DNA of 5,558 nucleotides from Dysgonamonadaceae bacterium (GTDB taxonomy: Bacteria > Bacteroidota > Bacteroidia > Bacteroidales > Azobacteroidaceae). The DNA lies in assembly GCA_031284225.1 (NCBI GenBank), contig JAITAH010000155.1, forward strand, positions 1 to 5,558, in the 5' to 3' direction. The notes under the pieces were generated by a model. That model was given only the letters and a program-made list of their open reading frames with translations. It had not been told where the DNA came from and ran no database searches. The position numbers and the translations under genes were made by a program. Of the stretch, positions 1 to 5,558 are shown piece after piece. The stretch's first letter is position 1. Each line of letters starts with the position of its first letter.

Positions 1-369
1 CAACACAACGTTATTCCCGACACTTGCCAGTTTACGGTAGATGTGCGAAGCAATGAGTTTTACAGCAACGAACAACTGTTCGGATCCATTGCCGAACGCT
101 GCGGATGCGAAATACAGGCGCGTTCGCTCCGCCTCAATTCGTCCCGGATAGCATTGAATCACCCCATAGTAAAACGGGCGGAAAGCTTGGGGTTAAAACC
201 GGCAGGCTCCCCTACCCTGTCCGACCAGGCGCTGATGCCTTTTCCCTCCCTGAAAATCGGGCCGGGAAGCTCCGCCCGCTCGCATACCGCCGACGAATTC
301 ATTTGCCTTTCGGAAATAGAACAGGCAATACCCCTATATTTTAGCTTGTTGGACGATTTACAGCTATGA
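1..369 (+). CDS. argE: N-acyl-citrulline/ornithine deacylase (ArgE-like, M20 family), C-terminal part
   Basis: This is the last 122 codons of an M20-family zinc metallohydrolase whose start lies before the window; the frame is open from base 1. It begins inside the family block HNVIPDTCQFTVDVRSNE, which belongs to the end of the dimerization (lid) domain. The C-terminal catalytic lobe follows with LNSSR, GSPTLSDQALMPFPS and GPGSSARSHTADEF. The His at 283-285 (in SHTADE) matches the C-terminal metal ligand of ArgE/DapE enzymes. The family removes the acyl group from N-acetylornithine or, in Bacteroidetes, from N-acetyl/succinyl-citrulline in arginine biosynthesis; it is cytoplasmic. The close fit to the Bacteroidetes form makes acyl-citrulline the likelier substrate, but that is inference. 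The stop overlaps the next start as ATGA. The ATG at 43 is internal and not the real start. Confidence 0.85.
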   Translation, partial: QHNVIPDTCQFTVDVRSNEFYSNEQLFGSIAERCGCEIQARSLRLNSSRIALNHPIVKRAESLGLKPAGSPTLSDQALMPFPSLKIGPGSSARSHTADEFICLSEIEQAIPLYFSLLDDLQL

Positions 370-1241
370 AAATTCAATTCGTCAAACACAACGAGATCGA
401 CAAAACAAGATACGACCGGTGCATCCTCGACGCGTCCAACGGCGCTATTTACGCCATGTCCTGGTATTTGGACGTGGTAGCGCCCGGCTGGCAATTATTG
501 GCGACGCCCGATTACACCTGGGTCATGCCGCTCCCCGGAAAAAAAAAGTTCGGCATACCTTATTTATTGCAGCCGTTGATGTGCCAACAGTTAGGAATAT
601 TCTCGCCGGAAAAAATCAGTAAAGAAATTTATCTGCGTTTTCTAAAGAAAATTCCGGCCGTCTATTGCATCTTGCAGTTAAACTCCGGCAATCTGTTCGA
701 TCAGAAAGAAGTGCGGCCGAACTATCTATTGGACCTCCGTCCGGATTACAAAACCGTTCAAAGCCGGTATCACGCAAATACGCGCGTCCAACTGAAAAAA
801 GCCGGCAAAGCCGGATTAACGATCGACGGTACAACCGATCCCTCGGAACTCCTCGAATGGACGCAACAGCAATCGGCGTATTACACCGGAAAAGTATGGG
901 ATATAGCGCAAAAACTGTCGGTACAGGCACAGAAAAACGGAAGCCTGCATGTACGTTGCGTACGCGATGAAACCGCTTCGGAAATCCTGTCCGGCGTTTT
1001 CTTTTTTCAGTGGAAAAACCGTTTTTATTATTTGACGCCCGTTTCCTCGTCCAAAGGCAAACAAACCGGCGCCATGCGGCTACTCGTAGATCGTTTCATC
1101 GCCGAATGGGCAGGCCAAAACTACTGGATTGATTTTGAAGGCTCTGCCCTTCCTTCCGTAGCGCAATTCTACCGAAGTTTTGGCGCATCGCCCGAATGGT
1201 ATCCGGTGTTCAGGAACCGTATCGCCCAAATCTTTTCTTAA
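366..1241 (+). CDS. FemAB/GNAT-like acyltransferase, substrate unknown
   Basis: A 291-residue soluble protein with no signal peptide or membrane segment. It resembles uncharacterised Bacteroidetes proteins of the FemAB-like GNAT fold (Acetyltransf_6 type). Points of similarity are an N-terminal block around residues 25-42 (NGAIYAMSWYLDVVAPGW), a basic NTRVQLKKAGKAGL segment at 138-151 like the FemAB 'R-N-I-K-K-A-x-K-G' stretch, a beta-strand core at 207-224 (ILSGVFFFQWKNRFYYLT), a GAMRLL helix start at 235-240, and IDFEGSALPSVAQFYRSFGA near 255-274, typical of the last part of the second GNAT lobe. Relatives transfer acyl or aminoacyl groups to amines, for example in cell-wall precursors, but nothing here fixes donor or acceptor. 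The start ATG at 366 overlaps the deacylase stop by four bases, which suggests translational coupling. No Shine-Dalgarno sequence is visible. I recognise the fold, not the function. Confidence 0.75.
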   Translation: MKIQFVKHNEIDKTRYDRCILDASNGAIYAMSWYLDVVAPGWQLLATPDYTWVMPLPGKKKFGIPYLLQPLMCQQLGIFSPEKISKEIYLRFLKKIPAVYCILQLNSGNLFDQKEVRPNYLLDLRPDYKTVQSRYHANTRVQLKKAGKAGLTIDGTTDPSELLEWTQQQSAYYTGKVWDIAQKLSVQAQKNGSLHVRCVRDETASEILSGVFFFQWKNRFYYLTPVSSSKGKQTGAMRLLVDRFIAEWAGQNYWIDFEGSALPSVAQFYRSFGASPEWYPVFRNRIAQIFS

Positions 1242-1267
1242 TCGCTATTCATTTGAAATACTTTTTG

Positions 1268-1275
1268 TATTTTTG
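1268..1275 (+). promoter_or_regulatory. Bacteroidetes-type -7 box for rarA
   Basis: TATTTTTG fits the Bacteroidetes sigma-70 consensus TAnnTTTG exactly and lies in the 49-bp gap before rarA. A TTTG at 1252-1255 is too close (12 bp) to be the usual -33 partner, and nothing good sits at the expected distance near 1245. If used, transcription would start near 1282 and leave a leader of roughly ten bases before the ATG at 1291. Position and fit are seen; promoter activity is inferred. Confidence 0.5.
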
Positions 1276-1290
1276 TACCAAACATCCGAT

Positions 1291-2577
1291 ATGAATAAAC
1301 CGTTAGCAGAACGAATGCGCCCCCATTCATTGGACGACTATGTCGGTCAAAAGCAGTTAGTCGGTCCGGGCAGCGTGCTCCGCAAAATAATTGATGCGGG
1401 ACATGTTCCATCATTTATTCTGTGGGGACCTCCCGGAGTGGGAAAAACGACTTTGGCTAAAATTATTTCCAAGCAATTAACCCTTCCGTTTTTTACGTTG
1501 AGCGCCATCAATTCCGGTGTGAAAGAGGTGCGGGAAATTATCGACAAAGCCCGGAATACGCCAATTTTCAACAACATCCGCCCCATTCTGTTTATCGACG
1601 AAATTCACCGTTTCAGCAAATCTCAACAGGATTCGCTGCTCTCGGCTGTGGAGAGCGGAATCATTACGCTCATCGGCGCTACTACCGAAAACCCATCGTT
1701 TGAAGTGATAAGTCCGCTCCTGTCGCGCTGCCAAGTCTATGTTCTGAAAAGTCTGGAAGCGGACGATTTGCTGCTTTTGATGAACAAAGCGCTGAAAGAA
1801 GATAGCGAATTAAAACAAAAGAATATCAAAGTCGAAGAAACGGCCGCCCTGTTACGGTTTGCCGGAGGCGATGCCCGAAAATTACTGAATATCTTAGAAC
1901 TGGTTATCGAAGCCGATGAAGGCGAAGAAATTGTGATCACCGATCAAAAAGTCATCGATCGCTTGCAGGAAAATCCCGCCGCATACGACAAAGACGGCGA
2001 AATGCACTACGATATTATTTCTGCTTTCATCAAATCCATTCGAGGGAGCGATCCAGATGGCGCCATTTACTGGCTGGCACGCATGGTGGCCGGCGGCGAA
2101 GATCCTAAATTCATCGCCCGCCGTTTAGTGATTTCCGCTTCGGAAGACATCGGCCTGGCCAATCCCAACGCTTTATTGCTGGCAAACGCCTGCTTCGACG
2201 CTATTAATAAAATCGGCTGGCCGGAAGGACGTATCGTTCTGGCAGAAACAACTGTTTATCTGGCCACCAGTCCCAAAAGCAATTCCTCTTATCTGGCCAT
2301 TGGAAACGCTTTGTCCGAAGTTGCGGAATCGGGCAATCTGCCGGTGCCGCTCCATCTTCGCAATGCGCCCACTGCGCTTATGAAAAATCTCGGCTACGGA
2401 AAAAACTACAAATACGCCCACGATTATGCGGGTAATTTCGTAGAACAGGATTTCCTGCCTAAGCAGCTTAAAGGCAAAAAATTCTGGACGGCGCAAAACA
2501 ATCCGCAAGAATTAAAGATACAAGAACACCTGAAAAATCTTTGGAAAAATGATTCGAATCCCACAAAAAAACCGTAA
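1291..2577 (+). CDS. rarA: RarA/MgsA, AAA+ ATPase of replication-fork maintenance
   Basis: A 428-residue homologue of E. coli RarA (MgsA) and eukaryotic WRNIP1, near the family's usual length of about 420-450. RarA is a cytoplasmic tetrameric ATPase related to clamp-loader and RuvB subunits; it acts at stalled replication forks and interacts with SSB. Visible in order are the N-terminal PLAERMRPHSLDDYVGQ block (4-20), Walker A GPPGVGKT (46-53), Walker B LFIDEIHR (100-107), sensor 1 GATTENPSFE (129-138), the arginine finger in LSRC (Arg146) and sensor 2 GGDARK (192-197, Arg196). The C-terminal oligomerization region starts near 240 and includes SASEDIGLANP (282-292) and GYGKNYKYAHDYAGNFVEQ (368-386). 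The start at 1291 is chosen because the conserved N-terminal block begins there. An in-frame ATG at 1180 would add residues that only re-read the end of the preceding gene. All key ATPase residues are present. Confidence 0.95.
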   Translation: MNKPLAERMRPHSLDDYVGQKQLVGPGSVLRKIIDAGHVPSFILWGPPGVGKTTLAKIISKQLTLPFFTLSAINSGVKEVREIIDKARNTPIFNNIRPILFIDEIHRFSKSQQDSLLSAVESGIITLIGATTENPSFEVISPLLSRCQVYVLKSLEADDLLLLMNKALKEDSELKQKNIKVEETAALLRFAGGDARKLLNILELVIEADEGEEIVITDQKVIDRLQENPAAYDKDGEMHYDIISAFIKSIRGSDPDGAIYWLARMVAGGEDPKFIARRLVISASEDIGLANPNALLLANACFDAINKIGWPEGRIVLAETTVYLATSPKSNSSYLAIGNALSEVAESGNLPVPLHLRNAPTALMKNLGYGKNYKYAHDYAGNFVEQDFLPKQLKGKKFWTAQNNPQELKIQEHLKNLWKNDSNPTKKP

Positions 2578-2582
2578 CTTCG
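2553..2582 (+). promoter_or_regulatory. Possible promoter of serC-pgk
   Basis: TAACTTCG (2575-2582) matches the Bacteroidetes -7 consensus TAnnTTTG with one change, and TTCG (2553-2556), 18 bp upstream, is a one-mismatch -33 element. The first three bases of the -7 box are the rarA stop codon, so the promoter would overlap the rarA 3' end. Transcription would start near 2588, leaving a leader of about 35 bases before serC. Both boxes are imperfect, so this is tentative; read-through from rarA is equally possible. Confidence 0.4.
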
Positions 2583-2623
2583 CGCCCTCAATCAAGGATA
2601 TTCAATTCTAATATACATACAAT

Positions 2624-3694
2624 ATGAAAAAGTACAATTTTAATGCAGGTCCCTCCATCTTACCTCAAGAAGCGGTGGATAACACGATTCAAGCAATCAA
2701 AGATTTTGCAGGAACCGGGTTAGGATTGATGGAAGTCAGCCATCGTTCAAAAGAATTTCAAGCAGTCATGGACGAAACGGTTTCTCTGTTCAAGGAAATA
2801 CTGAATATCCCCGAAGGCTATTCCGTATTGTTTCTGGGCGGCGGCGCCAGTCTGGAATTTTGCATGATTCCTTACAATCTGCTTGAAAAGAAAGCGGCTT
2901 ACCTCAACACCGGAACCTGGGCTAACAAAGCGCTGAAAGAAGCCAAACTGTTTGGCGAAGTTATCGAAGTAGCCTCTTCCAAAGAAGCCAATTATACGTA
3001 TATCCCCAAGGGTTATACCGTTCCGGCCGATGCGGATTATTTTCACATTACTACGAATAACACCATTTTTGGCACGGAAATTCATGAAGACATTGATTCC
3101 CCTGTGCCTTTGGTGGCCGATATGTCGTCCGATATCTTTTCCCGTCCGGTCGATGTATCCAAATACGCGCTGATTTACGGAGGCGCTCAAAAGAATTTAG
3201 CGCCCGCCGGCGTTACATTCGTCATTGTCAAAGATGAAATTCTGGGAAAAGTCAGCCGTCCGATTCCTACCATGCTGGATTACCGGACGCACATCAAAGA
3301 CGGTTCGATGTTCAACACACCGCCGGTAGTGCCGATTTATGCCGCACTGCAAACCCTGAAATGGTTGAAAGCGCTGGGAGGCGTCGAAGAAATGTACCGC
3401 ATCAATCGGGAAAAAGCCGGACTGCTGTACGACGAAATCGACCGCAATCCGCTGTTCCGCGGAACAACCGCCGTCGAAGACCGTTCGCTGATGAACATCT
3501 GTTTCGTGATGAACGACGAGTACAAGAATCTCGAAGAAGATTTCTACAAATTCGCTACCGGCAAAGGCATGGTGGGTATCAAAGGGCATCGCTCGGTGGG
3601 CGGTTTCCGCGCTTCAACTTACAATGCGCTTCCGAAAGAGGCAGTTCAGGCGCTCATTGATACGATGCGGGAATTTGAACAACAACATTCTTAA
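2624..3694 (+). CDS. serC: Phosphoserine aminotransferase SerC
   Basis: A 356-residue PLP-dependent class V aminotransferase. It interconverts 3-phosphohydroxypyruvate plus glutamate with phosphoserine plus 2-oxoglutarate, the second step of serine synthesis; in organisms making PLP by the DXP route it also serves pyridoxal phosphate synthesis. The protein opens with [11 protein letters not shown] (4-14), the family's N-terminal signature. Substrate-binding His40-Arg41 lie in VSHRSKEF. The cofactor site includes Trp99 in NTGTWANKA, Thr147 in [10 protein letters not shown], Asp166 in VADMSSD and the Schiff-base Lys190 in [12 protein letters not shown]. The C-terminal [15 protein letters not shown] (321-335) carries the substrate-phosphate arginines. 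Length is normal and no catalytic residue is missing. It starts at the first ATG, with the conserved motif immediately after; no Shine-Dalgarno sequence is seen. pgk follows after 10 bp, so the two are very likely co-transcribed. Confidence 0.97.
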   Translation: MKKYNFNAGPSILPQEAVDNTIQAIKDFAGTGLGLMEVSHRSKEFQAVMDETVSLFKEILNIPEGYSVLFLGGGASLEFCMIPYNLLEKKAAYLNTGTWANKALKEAKLFGEVIEVASSKEANYTYIPKGYTVPADADYFHITTNNTIFGTEIHEDIDSPVPLVADMSSDIFSRPVDVSKYALIYGGAQKNLAPAGVTFVIVKDEILGKVSRPIPTMLDYRTHIKDGSMFNTPPVVPIYAALQTLKWLKALGGVEEMYRINREKAGLLYDEIDRNPLFRGTTAVEDRSLMNICFVMNDEYKNLEEDFYKFATGKGMVGIKGHRSVGGFRASTYNALPKEAVQALIDTMREFEQQHS

Positions 3695-3704
3695 ATTAAT
3701 TGAT

Positions 3705-4967
3705 ATGCAAACCATTGATAATTTTAATTTTGCAGGACAAAAAGCGTTTGTGCGCGTAGATTTTAATGTGCCTCTGGACGATACGTTCACGATTACGGAC
3801 GATACCCGCATCCGGGCGGCAATTCCTACTTTAAAGAAAATTCTGGCCGATGGCGGAAGCGCAATCATAGGTTCGCATTTAGGTCGTCCGAAAGGCGTGG
3901 AAGCAAAGTATTCGCTGAAACACATTTTGCCGCGCATCTCCGAATTGTTGGGCGTGGATGTTCAGTTTGCCGGCGATTGCCTGAGCGCTGAAGCGACGGA
4001 AAAAGCCGCTGCCCTGAAACCCGGAGAGGTTTTGGCGCTGGAAAACCTCCGATTCTACGCAGCCGAAGAGGGGAAACCCCGCGGACTGGCCGACGACGCC
4101 GGCGAGGATGAAAAAGCCGCCGCCAAAAAAGCAGAAAAAGCCCGTCAGAAAGAAATGGCCAAACAACTGGCTTCTTATGCAACGGTTTATGTGAACGATG
4201 CTTTCGGAACGGCTCACCGGGCGCACGCTTCGACAGCGCTGATGGCCGATTTTTTCGACGCCGACCATAAACTGTTCGGATACCTGATGCAAAACGAAAT
4301 CGACGCCGTAGAACGGGTGCTAAAAAATACGGCACGTCCGTTTACAGCCATCATGGGCGGCTCGAAGGTTTCGTCCAAGATTGAGATTATTGAAAATCTG
4401 TTGTCCAAGGTAGATAATCTGATTATCGCCGGCGGAATGACTTATACATTTACCAAAGCGCTCGGCGGTAAAATCGGCAATTCGATTGTCGAAGACGACA
4501 AGCTGGATTTGGCATTGAGCCTGATTCAACACGCCAAAGACAACGGGGTAAAGCTGGTGTTGGCGGTAGATACCAAGGCGGCCGATTGTTTCAGCAACGA
4601 CGCTCAAACCCAAATCGTTCCCGTCGATCGGATTCCGGACGGCTGGGAAGGCTTGGACATCGGCCCGGCTACCGAAAAGATTTTCGCCGAAGTGATTGAA
4701 GCTTCCCAAACCATTCTTTGGAACGGGCCTACGGGCGTGTTTGAATTTGATAATTTTGCAGGCGGATCGGAAGCCGTAGGCGCAGCCATTGTCCGGGCTA
4801 CTGAAAAAGGCGCTTTCTCGCTGGTAGGCGGCGGCGATTCGGTGGCTTGCGTCAACAAATTCGGCATTGCCGATAAAATGAGTTATGTATCGACCGGCGG
4901 CGGCGCCCTGCTGGAATTTATCGAAGGCAAGGAATTGCCTGGAATTAAAGCGATTCGGGGGTATTAA
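3705..4967 (+). CDS. pgk: Phosphoglycerate kinase
   Basis: A 420-residue glycolytic kinase that reversibly moves the acyl phosphate of 1,3-bisphosphoglycerate to ADP, giving 3-phosphoglycerate and ATP. The N-terminal substrate lobe shows the signature [11 protein letters not shown] (13-23), the catalytic Arg35 in [14 protein letters not shown] (57-62), LENLRF (112-117) and [13 protein letters not shown] (164-176). The C-terminal nucleotide lobe shows [10 protein letters not shown] (217-226), WNGPTGVFE with the nucleotide-binding Glu347, VGGGDS (374-379) and STGGGA (396-401). Compared with the usual ~390-400 residues there is an Ala/Lys/Glu-rich insertion around 121-155, just before NDAFG; I recall the same insertion from other Bacteroidetes Pgk proteins. 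The start at 3705 is chosen because the conserved fold begins at once; an in-frame ATG at 3624 would overlap serC by 71 bases. It lies 10 bp after serC and ends the transcription unit. Confidence 0.97.
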   Translation: MQTIDNFNFAGQKAFVRVDFNVPLDDTFTITDDTRIRAAIPTLKKILADGGSAIIGSHLGRPKGVEAKYSLKHILPRISELLGVDVQFAGDCLSAEATEKAAALKPGEVLALENLRFYAAEEGKPRGLADDAGEDEKAAAKKAEKARQKEMAKQLASYATVYVNDAFGTAHRAHASTALMADFFDADHKLFGYLMQNEIDAVERVLKNTARPFTAIMGGSKVSSKIEIIENLLSKVDNLIIAGGMTYTFTKALGGKIGNSIVEDDKLDLALSLIQHAKDNGVKLVLAVDTKAADCFSNDAQTQIVPVDRIPDGWEGLDIGPATEKIFAEVIEASQTILWNGPTGVFEFDNFAGGSEAVGAAIVRATEKGAFSLVGGGDSVACVNKFGIADKMSYVSTGGGALLEFIEGKELPGIKAIRGY

Positions 4968-5002
4968 TTGCCAACGAAATATCGAATGGTTACTATAAAA
5001 TG

Positions 5003-5045
5003 AACCCGCCGTCATCCGGGAAAACAGGATGGCGGCGGGTTTTTT
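5003..5045 (+). terminator. Rho-independent terminator after pgk
   Basis: The arms ACCCGCCGTCATCC (5004-5017) and GGATGGCGGCGGGT (5027-5040) pair over 14 bp, with a single U-G wobble, around a nine-base loop. A run of six T (5040-5045) follows directly. It lies 35 bp after the pgk stop and should end the serC-pgk transcript. The A-rich flank upstream gives only a weak T-tract on the other strand, so bidirectional action is uncertain. Confidence 0.93.
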
Positions 5046-5046
5046 G

Positions 5047-5182
5047 AATACGCTCAGCCCGCCTTTGCCAACTATTGTTTGAACGGTTCCGCTTTAGGAG
5101 AAGGAATAGATTGAACAATGCGTAAAAAGTCTCTGCACTTATCGGCGACTCCGGTAAACAACCGTTTTAACGATTTGCGAAA
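5047..5182 (-). pseudogene. Decayed BRO-N/DinD-like gene fragment
   Basis: Read on the minus strand, an open stretch of 36 codons (5182 down to 5075) translates to ...KRLFTGVADKCRDFLRIVQ..., containing VQSIPSPKAEPFKQ at 5116-5075. The block 'LTDVAD-x-LRIIQSIPSPKAEPFK-W-LAKVG-ERI' is, from my knowledge of the family, diagnostic of BRO-N domains in DinD-like DNA-damage-inducible proteins and phage antirepressor-like proteins. Here the Trp codon after FKQ is TAG (5074-5072), the reading continues as LAKAG, and then an in-frame TGA (5056-5054) appears. Shifting frame restores ERI (5055-5047), where similarity ends against the pgk terminator. No start codon, N-terminal half or C-terminal domain is found, and a TGA (5185-5183) closes the frame upstream. 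So this is a fossil and not a working gene. The parent was probably a mobile or phage-linked accessory gene; its exact family (DinD or other BRO) is unresolved. Confidence 0.75.
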
Positions 5183-5197
5183 TCAATTGGCATTATG

Positions 5198-5287
5198 ATT
5201 TGTCCTAAAATTTCTTTACAGTTTTTTACTATTTGTCCTGCTATTGCTTGACATTTTTATTTTAATTCTGATATTTCTTTACAGTTT
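5198..5287. repeat. Degenerate tandem repeat, 33/30-bp period
   Basis: ATTTGTCCT occurs at 5198-5206 and 5231-5239, and ATTTCTTTACAGTTT occurs at 5210-5224 and 5273-5287. Unit 1 (5198-5230) and unit 2 (5231-5263) align without gaps at 24 of 33 positions. Unit 3 starts 30 bp after unit 2, with a well-kept second half and a diverged first half. In one minus-strand frame the units give related peptides: NCKEISELK then a stop, CQAIAGQIV, and NCKEILGQII. Both periods are multiples of three, so the repeat may descend from coding sequence. Function is unknown. Confidence 0.6.
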
Positions 5288-5305
5288 GTAAAAGCAATCA
5301 TATTT

Positions 5306-5338
5306 TTTGATTTGATTATCATTTGATATGATTTTGAT
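5306..5338. repeat. Phased TTTGAT repeats with small palindrome
   Basis: TTTGAT occurs at 5306-5311, 5311-5316, 5322-5327 and 5333-5338; the last three are spaced exactly 11 bp apart, about one helical turn. TATCA-TT-TGATA (5317-5328) is a palindrome with 5-bp arms. The cluster lies about 50 bp upstream of the putative -7 box of the gene at 5411, where a regulator could bind. The whole stretch is AT-rich, so chance is a real alternative. Confidence 0.35.
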
Positions 5339-5360
5339 ACGCCTGCGATTTTTATTAGTC

Positions 5361-5392
5361 TGTGTATAAGTGCAAACTTTTATGTATTTTTG
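5361..5392 (+). promoter_or_regulatory. Putative promoter of the exported-protein gene
   Basis: TATTTTTG (5385-5392) fits the Bacteroidetes -7 consensus TAnnTTTG exactly; the same octamer precedes rarA. TGTG (5361-5364), 20 bp upstream, is a one-mismatch -33 element. The expected transcription start near 5399 gives a leader of about a dozen AT-rich bases before the ATG at 5411, with no Shine-Dalgarno sequence. The position after a terminator and before a signal-peptide gene supports the call. Confidence 0.55.
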
Positions 5393-5410
5393 CATTTTAT
5401 TTATATATTG

Positions 5411-5558
5411 ATGAAATATTTCTTTTCAATAACGATTGTCTTACTCCTTTCTTTCGCTATCGGTGCGGCGCAGGAAAAACGGGAGAATCCATTTATAGAA
5501 ATGGCGCGTCAACCATTTGCGGCGTATTGCTACAAACTGGATTGTTACCACAGTCTTT
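5411..5558 (+). CDS. Exported protein of unknown function, N-terminal part
   Basis: An open frame of 49 codons runs off the window end. Residues 1-20 (MKYFFSITIVLLLSFAIGAA) form a classic Sec signal peptide: one Lys, a hydrophobic core at 4-17 and a small-residue end, with signal peptidase I cleavage likely after Ala20, before QEKRE. No lipobox Cys is near the cleavage site, so it is not an obvious lipoprotein. The mature start is charged (EKRENPF), and two cysteines, Cys40 and Cys45, are four residues apart (CYKLDC). In a Gram-negative host the product would be periplasmic, outer-membrane-linked or secreted. A good -7 box lies just upstream, and the signal-peptide pattern makes it very likely a real gene even though only its beginning is visible. 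I do not recognise the family. Confidence 0.7.
   Translation, partial: MKYFFSITIVLLLSFAIGAAQEKRENPFIEMARQPFAAYCYKLDCYHSL

Noticed and set aside
1180..1290. Upstream in-frame ATG extending RarA by 37 residues
   Set aside because: The extension only re-reads the end of the acyltransferase gene and the promoter gap in another frame; the conserved RarA N-terminus begins at 1291.
3624..3704. Upstream in-frame ATG extending Pgk by 27 residues
   Set aside because: It would overlap the serC coding end, and the extra residues have no Pgk similarity; the ATG at 3705 sits right before the conserved fold.
3725..3732. TAATTTTG, a perfect match to the Bacteroidetes -7 consensus
   Set aside because: It lies inside pgk just after the start codon and encodes part of the conserved N-terminus, so it cannot serve pgk; it is probably a chance match.
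4070..4080. GGGGAAACCCC mini-hairpin inside pgk
   Set aside because: A 4-bp stem inside a conserved coding stretch, with no T-tract or context suggesting function.
4320..5015. 231-codon minus-strand open frame opposite pgk
   Set aside because: It is the antisense shadow of pgk, has no recognisable motif and runs across the terminator stem; the same holds for the frames at 2747-3190, 3865-4335 and 3197-3589.
5198..5287. Possible CRISPR array
   Set aside because: Repeat units are contiguous, degenerate and lack distinct spacers; the period varies and no cas gene is present.
5413..5422. GAAATATTTC palindrome over the start of the exported-protein gene
   Set aside because: A 10-bp AT-rich palindrome within coding sequence (Lys-Tyr-Phe codons) is expected by chance.

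Overview
The window looks like a chromosomal segment of a Bacteroidetes bacterium, probably Bacteroidales. The clues are an M20 deacylase of the Bacteroidetes N-acylcitrulline type, promoter -7 boxes fitting the Bacteroidetes TAnnTTTG consensus, start codons without a Shine-Dalgarno sequence, and a phosphoglycerate kinase carrying the charged insertion seen in that phylum. The order is an inference from protein similarity alone.

Positions 1-4967 are densely packed genes, all on the + strand. First comes the C-terminal end of an argE-like N-acyl-citrulline/ornithine deacylase. It overlaps by four bases (ATGA) a FemAB/GNAT-like acyltransferase of unknown substrate. After a 49-bp gap with a -7 box comes rarA, a AAA+ ATPase of replication-fork maintenance. 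After a 46-bp gap come serC (phosphoserine aminotransferase) and, 10 bp later, pgk (phosphoglycerate kinase). serC and pgk meet at the 3-phosphoglycerate node: Pgk makes or consumes 3-phosphoglycerate, and SerC acts one oxidation step away on the route to serine. The serA gene for that oxidation is not in the window. A strong rho-independent terminator (5003-5045) closes the unit.

From 5046 to 5410 there is no intact gene, and the right part is strikingly AT-rich. On the minus strand, directly behind the terminator, is the decayed remnant of a BRO-N/DinD-like gene: the family motif VQSIPSPKAEPFK is intact, but a TAG sits where the conserved Trp codon belongs and a frame break follows. Next is a degenerate tandem repeat with periods of 33 and 30 bp, both multiples of three, then phased TTTGAT repeats. 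A well-formed -7 box then precedes the start of a gene for an exported protein of unknown function, cut by the window end.

I see no intact novel system. The BRO-N/DinD fossil with its neighbouring repeats, and the unknown exported protein beyond it, are the parts most worth a second look.
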